Assembly (NCBI GenBank): GCA_009792885.1
Contig: WMCF01000018.1
Span: 5,334,253-5,398,252, forward strand
Direction of reading: 5' to 3'
Length of the DNA: 64,000 nucleotides
Source of the DNA: Eremophila alpestris peregrina
Lineage: Eukaryota > Chordata > Aves > Passeriformes > Alaudidae
The position numbers and the translations under genes were made by a program. The notes beneath the pieces were generated by a model, which saw only the letters and a list, made by a program, of their open reading frames with translations, was not told the origin of the DNA and made no database searches. Positions 24,601 to 34,970 of the stretch are shown piece by piece (the stretch's first letter is position 1; every line of letters starts with the position of its first letter).

Positions 24601-26109
24601 CAACTAAAGAATTTAGTTCCTAGTCACACAGCTGACATTTTCCAAGACATTTTGGGTGAAAGTGTCTCTTTCCACAATGGTTTTTGACACAATGGTTTCT
24701 TGATTACAGCTGTGATTACTGGCTGCTCTTGTAATGCAGAGTGGTAATGACCTCACCTCCAAGAAAGGACAAATGAAAAACTATCAGATAAAATAAATTA
24801 AAGGTGAAGAAGAGGTCTGAATTTGCTTGGAGAGTCATCATCTTTGGAGGGATATCTTCTTTCTTTTCTTTGCTGTCAATCTCTCTTGGTTTTGCCTGTA
24901 CTACATGTCTCATGTGACTTGATGCTTTTCCTTTTGAAATCAATAATCAGTCAAATTATGTGACACTTAACCCAATACATTTTTCTCTGTTCAGAATCTG
25001 TAAATATTACTCAAAACAATTTCTCCATTTTCCTTGGCACATCGTTTACTGAAAATTATTCATATATATGCATATCTGTGCATGAGGAAACAAACATATT
25101 TACATGTTCTTGAGTCATTTTACCACATAAGTTAGATTGCCATATATACACAAGAGAAAAAAAAAAAAAGATTAGCTTTGAACTGAGCAAAAGACAAAGG
25201 CTTCTGTAATGACTGGTTTTTGGAAATGGGCCTTGTCAGATTCATAGTCATGATAATTACTCTAGTGTTCAGTGTTCTAACTAATATTAGTTTGAAATTG
25301 TGACATTCAGGGGGATTGCTTATGTTAATAAATACTGTCAGCATCTAGTGACCAATGTTTCCATGCTACAGCACTTAAAATTTAAATTCTCCAGATACAG
25401 AATAATTAATAAAAAGAATTTAAAAGAAAAACAATAAAAACCCTTAAAATTGAATATTTAGCCTGTTCTGCCTGCAGAGGTATCTTGCTGAGTAGCTCAT
25501 TTGAAACACAGCATATTACAGCACCTAGTCACAGCTTTTTACTTCTGCAACATCTTCCTTGAGGAGGTTTCACAGTATTTTGCAAATGTAAGGAAAGTTC
25601 TCCTCGTTACCCGAGGCAGACAAGTGTCAAATCTGTGGGACTAATTATGAAATCAATGTTTCATTTACATTTTTAGTCCCATTAGAAAGCAGAGTTGAAA
25701 GACACTTTCAAGCATTACACCTGCCTGTTGGTGACACTGACAAATAGAGGTTTTACAGTTGAATCATAATCTTTAAAAATGTTTTCCCATCTTCATTGTT
25801 CCTCAGGGAAGAGCTTATGTGAACAAGAGAAATACTAATACCTGAAGAGAGCAAGGGAATACAAGCTACATTCAAACTGCTGTATAATACACTATTAAAT
25901 AACTTGAAAAGATAGGTGAAAAAAAATGTTTTTTGTAATTTTTCTCATTACAACTTTAAGGAATTCTTTAATAGAGAGACACAAATTTCTCATTCCGGGT
26001 AACACGATTTTTCCTGCACTCTCTGAACCACCTCTTGAGTGGTTTGGTAGATATTTCTCATGTGGTCCAGAGCAGGATCTGAACCTCTGAACTGGCAGAA
26101 GCTGTCCCT
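21621..26109. other. unassigned AT-rich noncoding DNA
   Basis: No gene or mobile element recognised. Pieces near 22020-22140, 23640-23960, 24470-24610 and 25600-25760 are repeat-free, with TAAT, CAAGTG-type or ATTGCAT motifs, and resemble noncoding regulatory DNA only in texture. A nested inverted repeat lies at 25637-25680. An A-rich run lies near 25157. Confidence 0.45.
25637..25680. repeat. nested imperfect inverted repeat
   Basis: Outer arms GGGACTA (25637-25643) and TAGTCCC (25674-25680) enclose inner arms ATGAAA (25647-25652) and TTTCAT (25659-25664). The arms are short and the internal spacing unequal, so it could form a bulged hairpin or be chance in AT-rich DNA. Confidence 0.4.
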
Positions 26110-26600
26110 TCATTTAAAAGGCTCTAAGGTGGCTAAGGACAGCAAAGCAAGGGTCTCTTTCTGCTCCCTCCAGAGGCACATCCTCATGTCCCTTGGAGCC
26201 CAGGGCTCATTTGAAGCTGGCCTTTTGCCGCGTGCCAGCACGGCGTCCTTAATGGCTGAGCCCCAGAAAGAGAGGGACTCCATTAAACCCAAGTACAGCC
26301 TTTTAATTCCCTTTGGTCCTGAGCACTCACTTATCGCTATCTCACAGCATCCTACATCCAAATCAAACCTGCCAGCTGCTCCGAGCTCCCGTTGGATTTA
26401 ATTTAGTTAGTTAAAGCGCCGCCTCGACTTCTCCCTCCCAACCGCAGACAGGTTCCTTTCAAGCGGTGCTGAGTGGGCGTTTTCGCTCCTGACATGAAAG
26501 GGCAGCCAATTTGTAAGGGGGTAAATTAAATTTAGGGCACTTAGTTCATAGGAGAGGAGGGAAAATCGAGCAGGCAAGTGAGACAAGAGTGTAACATATA
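26110..26600. promoter_or_regulatory. CpG-retaining patch, candidate promoter or enhancer
   Basis: Between 26226 and 26487 I count 14 CpG dinucleotides in about 260 bases, the densest cluster in a window that is otherwise CpG-poor. Around it are homeodomain-type cores (TTTAATTTAG near 26396 and TAAATTAAATTTAG near 26522), a GTGGGCG box near 26473 (part of an EGR/KLF-type site) and a CCAAT box at 26506-26510. CpG retention suggests DNA that is unmethylated in the germline, or selection against decay. The overlapping frames (113 codons +, 83 codons -) match no protein I know. It could be a promoter or first exon of an unrecognised transcript, or an enhancer; the sequence does not decide. Confidence 0.35.
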
Positions 26601-27747
26601 ATGTGCGTTCAACACACTTGCAGAAACAGTAAAGAAATTAGGTGACAGGCAATTTTTGAATAAATGGTAGTGCTGTGACTCTTTCCACAATAGGCAATTC
26701 TGTGTCTATTGGTAAGACTTCATGAGTTTTATAAATTCTTCTTTTTCCCCAGGGAGAAAGAAAAATCACGTCTTCTTCTACCCCTGGAAATCCACCAAAG
26801 CCCTAAACCAAAATATTTTACCATAAGTGTGAGTGGTCTGAATTCAAATTTTTGTGTGCTCAAGAGTTCCTTTATGATTTTGAGCAAGTCAACCTGGAGT
26901 TACCACTTAGAGTGTTCCAATCCTTCATCTGTGAAGCAGGGCTAGGTCATTTTTCTTTCAGATCTCCATTTATTGTCATCACTCAGGAACACTCTGAAGC
27001 ATTGATAGACCATGGATATGTGCAGAACCCATCAAAATTAACTCTGAGGTCTATTTCTTTTTCAGTCTGCCTGCTTGAATCCCCTTAATACCAGTCTCTA
27101 TAGAGCTGTGACCCTGAAGCAGGAGGTTATAAGGGAGGATTTAACTGTGGGGAAAACTGAGAGTGGATATGTAGATGTTAGGAGATACTGACTGGTTGTT
27201 CAGCAGGAGGGCAGGCAAATGCTGCATCCCTTAGGAAAGGCAGCCAGGAGTCCTGCTGAAGTTTTACCATCAAAGCTCTGTTCCCTAGTGAATGACACAT
27301 TTGCAGAGAGTAGATGAGTTGTAGCTTCTACTTATGCAGTAGACCAAGCCTGTCTTGGCACACAAACTTTCTGCATGATGGAGAGACCACTGTTGTGGAG
27401 GCTTTTGCACCACTAAGTTTTCTGGAAGCCCTGAAGTGAACTCCAGTTATTCAGATTCACGTGTACATTCTTCATACAGGTCTTCCTCACAAATAGGAAA
27501 TGTCAATTCAGACTGAATACTTGGGTTTTATCTTTTTGAAGACAAGTTCATTCATATCCTTTCTCCCATCCCATGCCTTCCTGCCCTGGAGCACTGCCAG
27601 CCTCTAAAAGCAAAAAGGCAGTGGGCTCATTCTGGATAGCTCCTTGTCATGTTGTCTGGGACTGACTGAAATATAAAAATATATCTTGCAAAAGGGAAGA
27701 GCAGATGAGCTGCTTATTTTTTTTCCTAAAGAAGGCAGAGGGGACCC
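26601..27747. other. unassigned noncoding DNA
   Basis: No gene or transposon recognised between the CpG patch and the SINE. Two overlapping 78-codon plus-strand frames (26709-27088) have no family resemblance. Confidence 0.45.
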
Positions 27748-27871
27748 TGAGGTTAGTTCAGCTGGTCAGAGCGTGGTGCAAATGACACCAAGGTTGTGGG
27801 TTTGATCCCTGTATGATCACTTGGTGATCCTTGTGGATCCAACTGTGAATATTTTGTGAATATTCTGTGAA
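27748..27871 (+). mobile_element. TguSINE1-type SINE (tRNA-Ile head, CR1-type tail)
   Basis: The head matches a tRNA-Ile. A box A sequence TAGTTCAGCTGG sits at 27754-27765 (one base off TRGCNNAGYNGG) and a box B sequence GGTTTGATCCC at 27799-27809 (one C-to-T change at a CpG). The anticodon arm TGGTG-CAAATGA-CACCA keeps the AAT anticodon, although U33 has become A. After the tRNA part, TTGGTGATCCTTGTGGATCC and degenerate repeats of AATATTCTGTGA match the CR1 3' end, which the LINE machinery would recognise. A tRNA-Ile head on a CR1 tail is the structure of TguSINE1 from songbirds. It is a decayed insertion, not a functional tRNA. No clear target-site duplication was found by eye. Confidence 0.85.
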
Positions 27872-28139
27872 CAAAAGGTCTCTTGGCAAAGCTCTGCTAA
27901 CAGATCCTTAGGCAGCACTGTTGGAGTATGAGTAGCCAAGTCCTCTTGCATGTGGAGTCATCCATACAACCTTCGGATATGATTCCTGTATTAAAACCTT
28001 ACTGACTCTGCAAACTAAGTTGAATGGCAAACAGATTTTGTAACTTTTGCTGAGTTAGGTCTGTTCTCTTTATTCCTGTGGCTGTGTCCTGAATTTAACT
28101 GATTAGATTAGAGCTTCCCCATAGGACTTTGGGATAAAC

Positions 28140-28380
28140 AGCTTTGTATTACTTAAAGTTCACGGAATTCAATCTGCTGGTTTGATACACGAGGTCAGGA
28201 AATATTAAAAAGATTATGCACACAAATACAGTGTTTGATGCAGATTGTTCTTTTCCCCACGATTGATTTGTCATGCTGTCTTGTAATTTATTCATTCAAG
28301 GGAGCTGCGATGGATGATGTAAATTATTTTGCTTTTCCCTTCCGATTTAAATAATAATTCCAATGTGGAAATATGGGGAG
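28140..28380. promoter_or_regulatory. candidate noncoding regulatory block
   Basis: Repeat-free AT-rich block with isolated CpGs (near 28163, 28189, 28260, 28308 and 28342) and motifs such as TGATGTAAATTATTTTGC and TTTAAATAATAATTCC. The mix of preserved CpGs with homeodomain-type cores resembles conserved noncoding elements. Inference only. Confidence 0.22.
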
Positions 28381-29817
28381 AAGACATGGAAAAGTGTTGA
28401 AAAGTTACCTTTTCTTTCTTTTAAGGTTACACCAATTATAAATATGAGTTCATTATTCAGAAATAATGTGTTTCTAAAACTGAGTGAAAATGTCACACTT
28501 TAGGAACATCATGTAAATGCTGAGATGAGGTCCTGTCAGACACATTTAAGTAAAATATGATCAAAGGGAGATACCTTTTGTTGGGTCTTTTTTGAGCCAG
28601 TGGTCCTTTTTTCAACCTTAACTCATTGAAATAGATACAAAATTAATAGGTTCTGAAGATGAAAAAGCAGATTCTGGCATATAAGTGAAGATTTTTGTAA
28701 AGCTACTTCTCATCCATCTCTCAATGGATGGAAGCCTAGACATACAATTTGGAACTGGAAAATAGAATTTAAGACAGCTGGAGACAACTGAGCTGGACCT
28801 TGCAAAGCTGGTCCCATTCCCAGTATAAATCACTGCATTTTTGTGAACCTACTCTTGTATTCACTGTTATCTTGATTTTAACTGGTTTCTAGCAGAGTCC
28901 TGTTTGATGTGCAAACTGTCCATAAAGTTTACCAGAAAGATTGCAGGAGTGTCCATTCAGGCAGGAGTCTCTCATCCAGAACTTGTCATCCAGGCATGAC
29001 CAGACTCACTGTCCTAATGGCAGGAAGTGGGACAAGGGAAGCAGAAGTCCCTGAAGTGACTCAAGTGATCTCAGTAAAAAGCAGCAAATCTGAATCCTCA
29101 TCCCTTGATGCAGTATCCCTTGCTGCAGGCAGAAACCACACTGCTGGTTGCTTTCTTCACTGTACCATGGAATTTGAACCTTCCCAAAGCTCATCTTCCT
29201 TTTGCTGCTTTAGACACTGTTTTATGGAAGATGCCTATTTATAGGCAACACAACTAATTTCAAGTTTTAGTGCTGAGATTTGCTTCATGAGACCTGAGTC
29301 TGTTAAGGTCATGAAATTCTCACCCTTAACGCTCACTGGATTCCACACTGCAGACAGCCCTCTGTGTAGCAGCATGGAGTGGCTCTGCTCCTGTTCATGC
29401 TGAGTCACAAGGTGGGAGAAGGCTCTCAGTGATTAAATGCTCTTGGTGCCTTCCCAGAGCCCGTTCCCATGTCTCCTGTTTTCTACTGTGACTGCCAGGT
29501 ACCCCTGGGGGAGGAAGGACATTTAGCAGCATCATGCCTTTGTTGTGGTGGCCCCGTGATGAAAGGGGCTGGTGCTGGGTCACTGCAGGAAATAACTTTC
29601 TCTGTTGGGATATTGTGTTTGGAGTGAGGGCTTTAGACTGACCAAGAGGGTGGAATTCAAATAGGCTCTTTTTCCTGGAGGAGGCAATGCTTCAAGTGCA
29701 CAAAAGGCAGCAGTGTATCTGTGTCAGAAGCAGTTGTCTGCCAGCAGCACAAAAGGTATTGTTCCTGCTGTTTCCCATGGAACAAAAGCACACGTATGGG
29801 AATCACAGGATGTGATT

Positions 29818-29834
29818 AAAAAAAAAAAAAGGGG
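29818..29834. repeat. A13 tract followed by G4
   Basis: A run of 13 A passes directly into GGGG. Two other A-to-G homopolymer junctions occur in the window (50859 and 55025). Confidence 0.8.
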
Positions 29835-30109
29835 CACATAGCTAATGGGAAGTGGCAAAACCCTTCCTTATACTTTCTCTTCCTGTAAAACTTAAATTCA
29901 TCGCCTCAGATACAGAAAGTGCTCCTTCAGCCCAGTCAAGGATCATAAGATCAAATTCAAGTATAAAAATAAAAAATCATTTGTTTGATGTCTGATTCTG
30001 CTGTGCAGTGGAAACATGGGACTTTCAAAAAAAAAAATCCACCAAAACCAGGTGAGCTAACAATGCATTAGAAAGTGTGAAACTACATATTATTTGGGTA
30101 AACCTGTTC

Positions 30110-30345
30110 TTACACTGCTTTTGCAGATAATGTGCGTGTGCTTTTACAGTAATAAGCATATCCCATTGATTTCTGTATTACCTGCAAAGCACTGAGGCTG
30201 ATTAGGACCAACTTTAATTTGGTCCTAATCAGCTCCAGGCAAGTGGACCGCGAAATTAGCTTGACACATTAATTTTATGTTTTATAGTAGGGAGACCTGC
30301 CCAATTTGCCTGACTATGCTAGACCAATTTTATGTCTCTCTATAT
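30110..30345. promoter_or_regulatory. candidate regulatory block with a perfect hairpin
   Basis: A repeat-free block containing the 15-bp perfect inverted repeat listed separately, an isolated GACCGCGAAATTAGC segment with two CpGs (30246-30260), and TAAT cores in CACATTAATTTTATG (near 30266). The combination suggests selective retention. Function and target are unknown. Confidence 0.3.
30197..30233. repeat. perfect 15-bp inverted repeat, 7-base loop
   Basis: GCTGATTAGGACCAA (30197-30211) is followed by the loop CTTTAAT and the exact complement TTGGTCCTAATCAGC (30219-30233). This is the longest perfect short-loop inverted repeat I found. Fifteen paired bases with so short a loop are not expected by chance in 64 kb. 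It could be a DNA cruciform, a dimeric protein site, a small transposon remnant or a short RNA hairpin. The stem is shorter than in most microRNA precursors. Confidence 0.9.
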
Positions 30346-33300
30346 ACACATGAATTTATATAAGTATTACATGTATTTTATATATATATAAAGCATTTCA
30401 TTTGTCTCAAACACTGATGCCATGATGTAAGATGTTCCATTTTTTCTTCAGACCAGAGGCAGTCCCTCTTGGGCCTCACATTTAAAGCATCACACTTTCT
30501 TTTAGTTCCAGTTTGCTGATGGTGCTAATGTTTAGTGACAGTTACTCAGTACTAATGATCACCTTTGGGGATTTTCAGAGTGCTTGCCTTTTGCTGGTCA
30601 TTGGTGAAATGTAATCAATAAATCTGCCAGCCAGGCTTTTCCTCTTGCCTTTCCTATTTGAATTAAATGAACATCTCAGTAACAGAGTCATGATGGAGTC
30701 CCTTTGCTATCCAGAGCCATTCCAAGTAATGCTGGTTTAACTGATCTGTGAAGTGTACCTTAACATTATAAATACAGACAAGTAATGCTCATACTAAGAT
30801 TAGTCTTGGGTATAATTATTGCTTGGAAAAAGGAGGAAAGTTAAAAATTGTTTAAAGATCTGTTCTACTTTGTTCTCACTTCTTTTGTGAAGTCTTTCTA
30901 TCAGCTATTCTCTTTCTAACTCACATCTGTATTGGCATGAAGGACTACTCCTTATTTTTCTTCTCTGACAACATTTGTTCCAAGTGGTTTTTTTTTTCTT
31001 TTCAAACTAAAGTGGTGCATTACTTATTTACTGTATTTTACATTCAATAACTGCCTTTAAACTTTTTGCATATTTTTTTACCACGCAAAAGCTTCTTGTA
31101 TTTACTCTGTAGGGAACAGAGGATGTCATTATGTAATTTACTATCAATTCAGGGTTAATAATATTTCATCTGAAAAAATACATTGTTTATTTTAAACCAC
31201 CTTCCTTAGTACAGTGACTTTATTTTCTACTTATAATTGGAATTCCTCTTCCCTTTTCACCTAATGTAGCATTCAAATACATGCATAATATTTTCCATGG
31301 AGTTGATAAAGGTAGAGTAGACCAGAGGTAGAGCAAGATCCTGCAAAGCACCATGATAAAATTCCACTGAGGATTAAAGTTTTCTTTAAATTTTAATGCT
31401 AGACAAGCAACTTCTGGAAGACAGAGGCCTGTCTGCATGTGCTAAGAAGCAGTATAATTGCAGAGATGTTCAAACCATTGATTCATCTGCCTTCTGCTTT
31501 GCTTCACCAGTGGAAAAGCACAAAGTTTATGTCCTTCTGTAGCTCATTAAGCTTTTCTGAGGGCTGACAGTTTTAAAAGCTGAAATCTGTAAATAAATGG
31601 TTACAATAATTACAGTCTAAATGTGGTCAAAAATAGGTCACAACATCTGAGGAAGTTGTGAGTTAAGAAAAAATGTGTCCTCTCATGACAGTGGCCCACT
31701 TACCTTGGCTGAATGCCTGCTGCTTTCTGGGTAACATCGTGAGCAACCAAAAGCAGGCTCAAGCACCTGCTCTTCCTGTCAGTAACTTTTCCCAAACAAG
31801 ACCTTGGAAGGTATTTTTGTCTGAGAGCAACAGCAGAGGAGTGGGGGAGTTGCTGCCCTGGCTGAGCATCACCTGCTGACCTCAGGGCTGAGGATCTGCT
31901 CTGTGGTGCAGGTCTGTGACCAGGACACCTCTGCTTTGGCTGCTCAGCCTGGGCTGCCATTTCACTCCTGCTTCAGTAGCCTCATCCCTCACATTCCCTG
32001 AGATTGCTATAAATGTATTAGGAGTTTCAGTGAGTCTCAGTTACATCATATAAATGATTCACACTCTGCTTTAGTCCTCGTAAGATGAGGGTCAATTTTT
32101 TTGCCAATTAAAAAAAGTAAATGCTATCAACTTGCAGATGAACTTCAGTTTCCTGGAATTCATGAGCTGTGATCACCAGGAAAAGGAAATGAAGCACAAT
32201 GGATATGAAAGAGCACTGTTTTATGGTATTCCAATCTGGTGGTGCCCCAGCTCATACAAAGTTTAATTAAATAATCTTGAAGATTTAGTCCTACTTTGAC
32301 ATCATTTTCTTATAGAAACAACTACTGTAATTCTGCCAGTAAGAAAGTTTTAGATTCCACATCTTTTTGTACAAGAAAATCATAGACTTAATGCATTTTT
32401 CTCAAGCCAAAGATAACCAAATACTGAACCTGAAAATGGTGTACATGTAATGAAGCATTTCAGAAAACGAATTTGGGACTAGGCTACGAACATATGCACA
32501 TATGAAATGTGCAACACCTACGTTTGTGGTCTGTACCACTCCTCATATATGAGTTCTGTCATACGCATGTGAATAAGTAGCATATGGCTTTCAAAAAATA
32601 CTCCTGTGGATGCTCTTAAAATACATCTCACAAGAAGTGATACCCCTCTCCTATGGAAAACGTCCATAGTTTTTCTTCCCAAGTGCACTCATATTTGAAT
32701 ATTTTTTCATCTTTTGCTATCCAAACAGGTTAGTGTGGGGTGGGATCTCAGTTAGCCCCCAAAACAGCTGGGAGAGAAGCCACATGAACCCAAGACAGGG
32801 CTGTAATTTACAGTGGGGAGGACCTGCAGTAGGATCCTGCAGGGATCCAACACCAAGATCAGGGGGGTTCCATATTCTCAGCAGCTCATTCTTCTCCTCT
32901 GTATATAACATGGAGGAATTTTCCTATTCCGTAAGATTAGATGAAAAAAGAGATGAGATTTTAAAAGCCCAGTGAGAAAAACATTGCTGAGGTTATTCCC
33001 ATTCATTTGCCCTGTTGTGAAAACTTTAAGGAAACCATGATAGCATCACTCTGAGTTGATGAAACAATCCTGCTTGCTCCTTTCTGCTCCCACCCTGGTT
33101 TGGCCACATCAGTCATCTGGCAGAGTTGTAATCTGAATCCACAACATTGTACAGGTTAGAAACACTCCTCCAAGGGAAGGAGAGAGGTTGTATTTAACTC
33201 AGAGGTGTGATTAGAGCAGACTCTGCTGTGGGAAGAGCACCATGAGGTAGGGACAGTGAGCCATGTGTCAGGGAGAGGAGAGCATGGGAGAGCATCCCTG

Positions 33301-34059
33301 GGAAGGGCTTCAGCTGGGCTTGTCCCTGCCACTCTCAACTTTTGAAAAGTTGCTGAAATAAACTGTGATTTCTTCTTCGACATAAAACTGTTTCTGTTTA
33401 ACAACTGCAATAAAGTACAGGAACAGCAAGACTTCCAACCAGACCAAAATCCTTCGAGCTATGCAACACTGCTGTGTATCAGGGAGGAGCTTTAGGTGGG
33501 ACAGTGCAGGTCTGCTCCCCCACAAGCATCCTCTCTGCAGCAGGCACACCAGCTCCAGAGGAAACGTGATGGGCATACCTCCAGGTGGTTGTGTCCTCTG
33601 CATGGTCAGGAAGGGAGATGCTGCTGGGTTTGGGATGTGTCTGAGTGGTGAGGGATAGCTGCAGGAGGCTGGACTGCAGGTGTGTGACAGGCAGGCCTGC
33701 TAAGGCTCCTTTCCTCTGGGTTGGCACTTTTGGGTTTTGTTAAAGTGCAGAGTTGTGCTGCCAGCACTTCCAAATGGGCAGAACCAGAGCAAACTCAGCT
33801 GCTCACAGGAGTAAGCAGCACGTCCTATAGAAAATACTGACAGGATCAGGCCCAGGGACTAAAAAATTCTCATTAAAAGGTTTTCAGTTTTTATCACTTC
33901 CATTCAGCCCTGTCAGCCCAGTTTGATAACTAACACCATTGACTTCAGCTGGGCAAAGATTACATGGGAATACAGTGACTGATGGATTAGGCCATGACAT
34001 GCGAGATGTATTTTCTATTTCCAGAACACTCTGCTTTGGTCTTTTTACAGATGACAATT
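30346..34059. other. unassigned noncoding DNA
   Basis: No gene or transposon recognised. An AT-rich simple stretch lies near 30350-30393. More GC-rich segments at 31680-31980, 32710-32870 and 33080-33780 carry open frames of 60-97 codons on both strands with no recognisable product. The interval 31000-31200 is AT-rich and repeat-free. Confidence 0.42.
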
Positions 34060-34330
34060 ATAGCATTTGTGCAGGCTGATAACACTGCAGTGCTGCAAAT
34101 ACTAAATTAAATATTTGCTCTGGGTTTTCTCCCCATTTTCAGTAATTGCATGCATGCCAACATATTTTGAATCCAGTCCAGCATTTTTGCACTGTATAAC
34201 TCGCAGATATGTAGCAATTATAAGCCATTAAAATGAAACTATTTATGAAAAGCAGATGCCAATTTATAACATAAATCAGTGCTTCAGTTATATTACTGAA
34301 TTGACTTTTATTATGTAATAAATAATTACA
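34060..34330. promoter_or_regulatory. candidate AT-rich regulatory block
   Basis: Repeat-free block with dense homeodomain-type cores (AAATTAAATATTTG near 34105, GTAATTGCATGCATGCC near 34142, ATTAAAATGAAACTATTTATG near 34228). It lacks transposon signatures. The regulatory assignment is inferred from motif texture only. Confidence 0.25.
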
Positions 34331-34724
34331 ACAGGCATTCCTTCAAGCCATCCACCATTGCATAGGGCTACATTACATTCCTAAAGGGTTACTGTAGGTT
34401 AAGACACTGTAAAGGTGCCTACCTTGGGGAACCCCTGGGAGGCTGGGAATTTCAAGTGAGGTTTCCTGTATGGAAAGTTCTTTCTGCAGAAAAGGAAATC
34501 TGGCCTTGGGTGCAAGCAGTGTTTGAAGCAAGCTGGAACATTTTTCTGTAGAAAAGGACAGGTAGGTCCTGTCTCCAAGGACAAATAGGTGCCAACTGCT
34601 GTGGTTATCTGTTTAGGGGCAGGACATGGCTTGGGACATGACACAGAAAATATGCTTAAGAAAATAATTTTCTATGAGGTGTTGCTGTTTTAACATGAGT
34701 GTTGCCTATTTCTGTGTCAACATG

Positions 34725-34748
34725 TAGAGCATATTTCCATATGCTCTA
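34725..34748. repeat. 10-bp inverted repeat, 4-base loop
   Basis: TAGAGCATAT (34725-34734), loop TTCC, then ATATGCTCTA (34739-34748), perfectly complementary. Such a repeat is only mildly unexpected in AT-rich DNA of this length. Confidence 0.75.
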
Positions 34749-34937
34749 TAATTCACTCACAGTTACGCATCCTGAGGCCATCTGCCCAGACCTTAAAGGA
34801 CAGATACAGAAGCTAAGAATGATTTGTCCTGTTTTGAGAGACTATTCTGTATGAGACCTGACTTCATATAAACATGCCTGTGTAGTTAACAGAAAAGCCA
34901 GTTTCACTGTAATCTGACAGCCACAGAGAGAAAAACC

Positions 34938-34970
34938 TGTTATCTGCCCATCCTGGGAGGGCTGATAACA
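34938..34970. promoter_or_regulatory. inverted pair of WGATAR sites
   Basis: TGTTATCTGCCC (34938-34949) and GGGCTGATAACA (34959-34970) form a 12-bp inverted repeat with one mismatch and a 9-base spacer. Each arm holds a canonical GATA-factor site (AGATAA on the minus strand at left, TGATAA on the plus strand at right). The symmetry suggests a possible paired-binding site, though one such arrangement is within chance expectation. Confidence 0.35.

Larger units (their letters stand above)
27872..30109. other. unassigned noncoding DNA
   Basis: No gene or transposon recognised. The plus-strand frame of 111 codons at 28909-29244 is low in distinctive residues and overlapped by a minus-strand frame. 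The section 29300-29790 is somewhat more GC-rich without a recognisable element. A poly(A)-to-G junction lies at 29818-29834. Confidence 0.45.

Noticed and set aside
27748..27820. Possible functional tRNA-Ile gene
   Set aside because: U33 is lost, box B is decayed, the acceptor stem is degraded and a CR1-type tail follows, so it is a SINE head.
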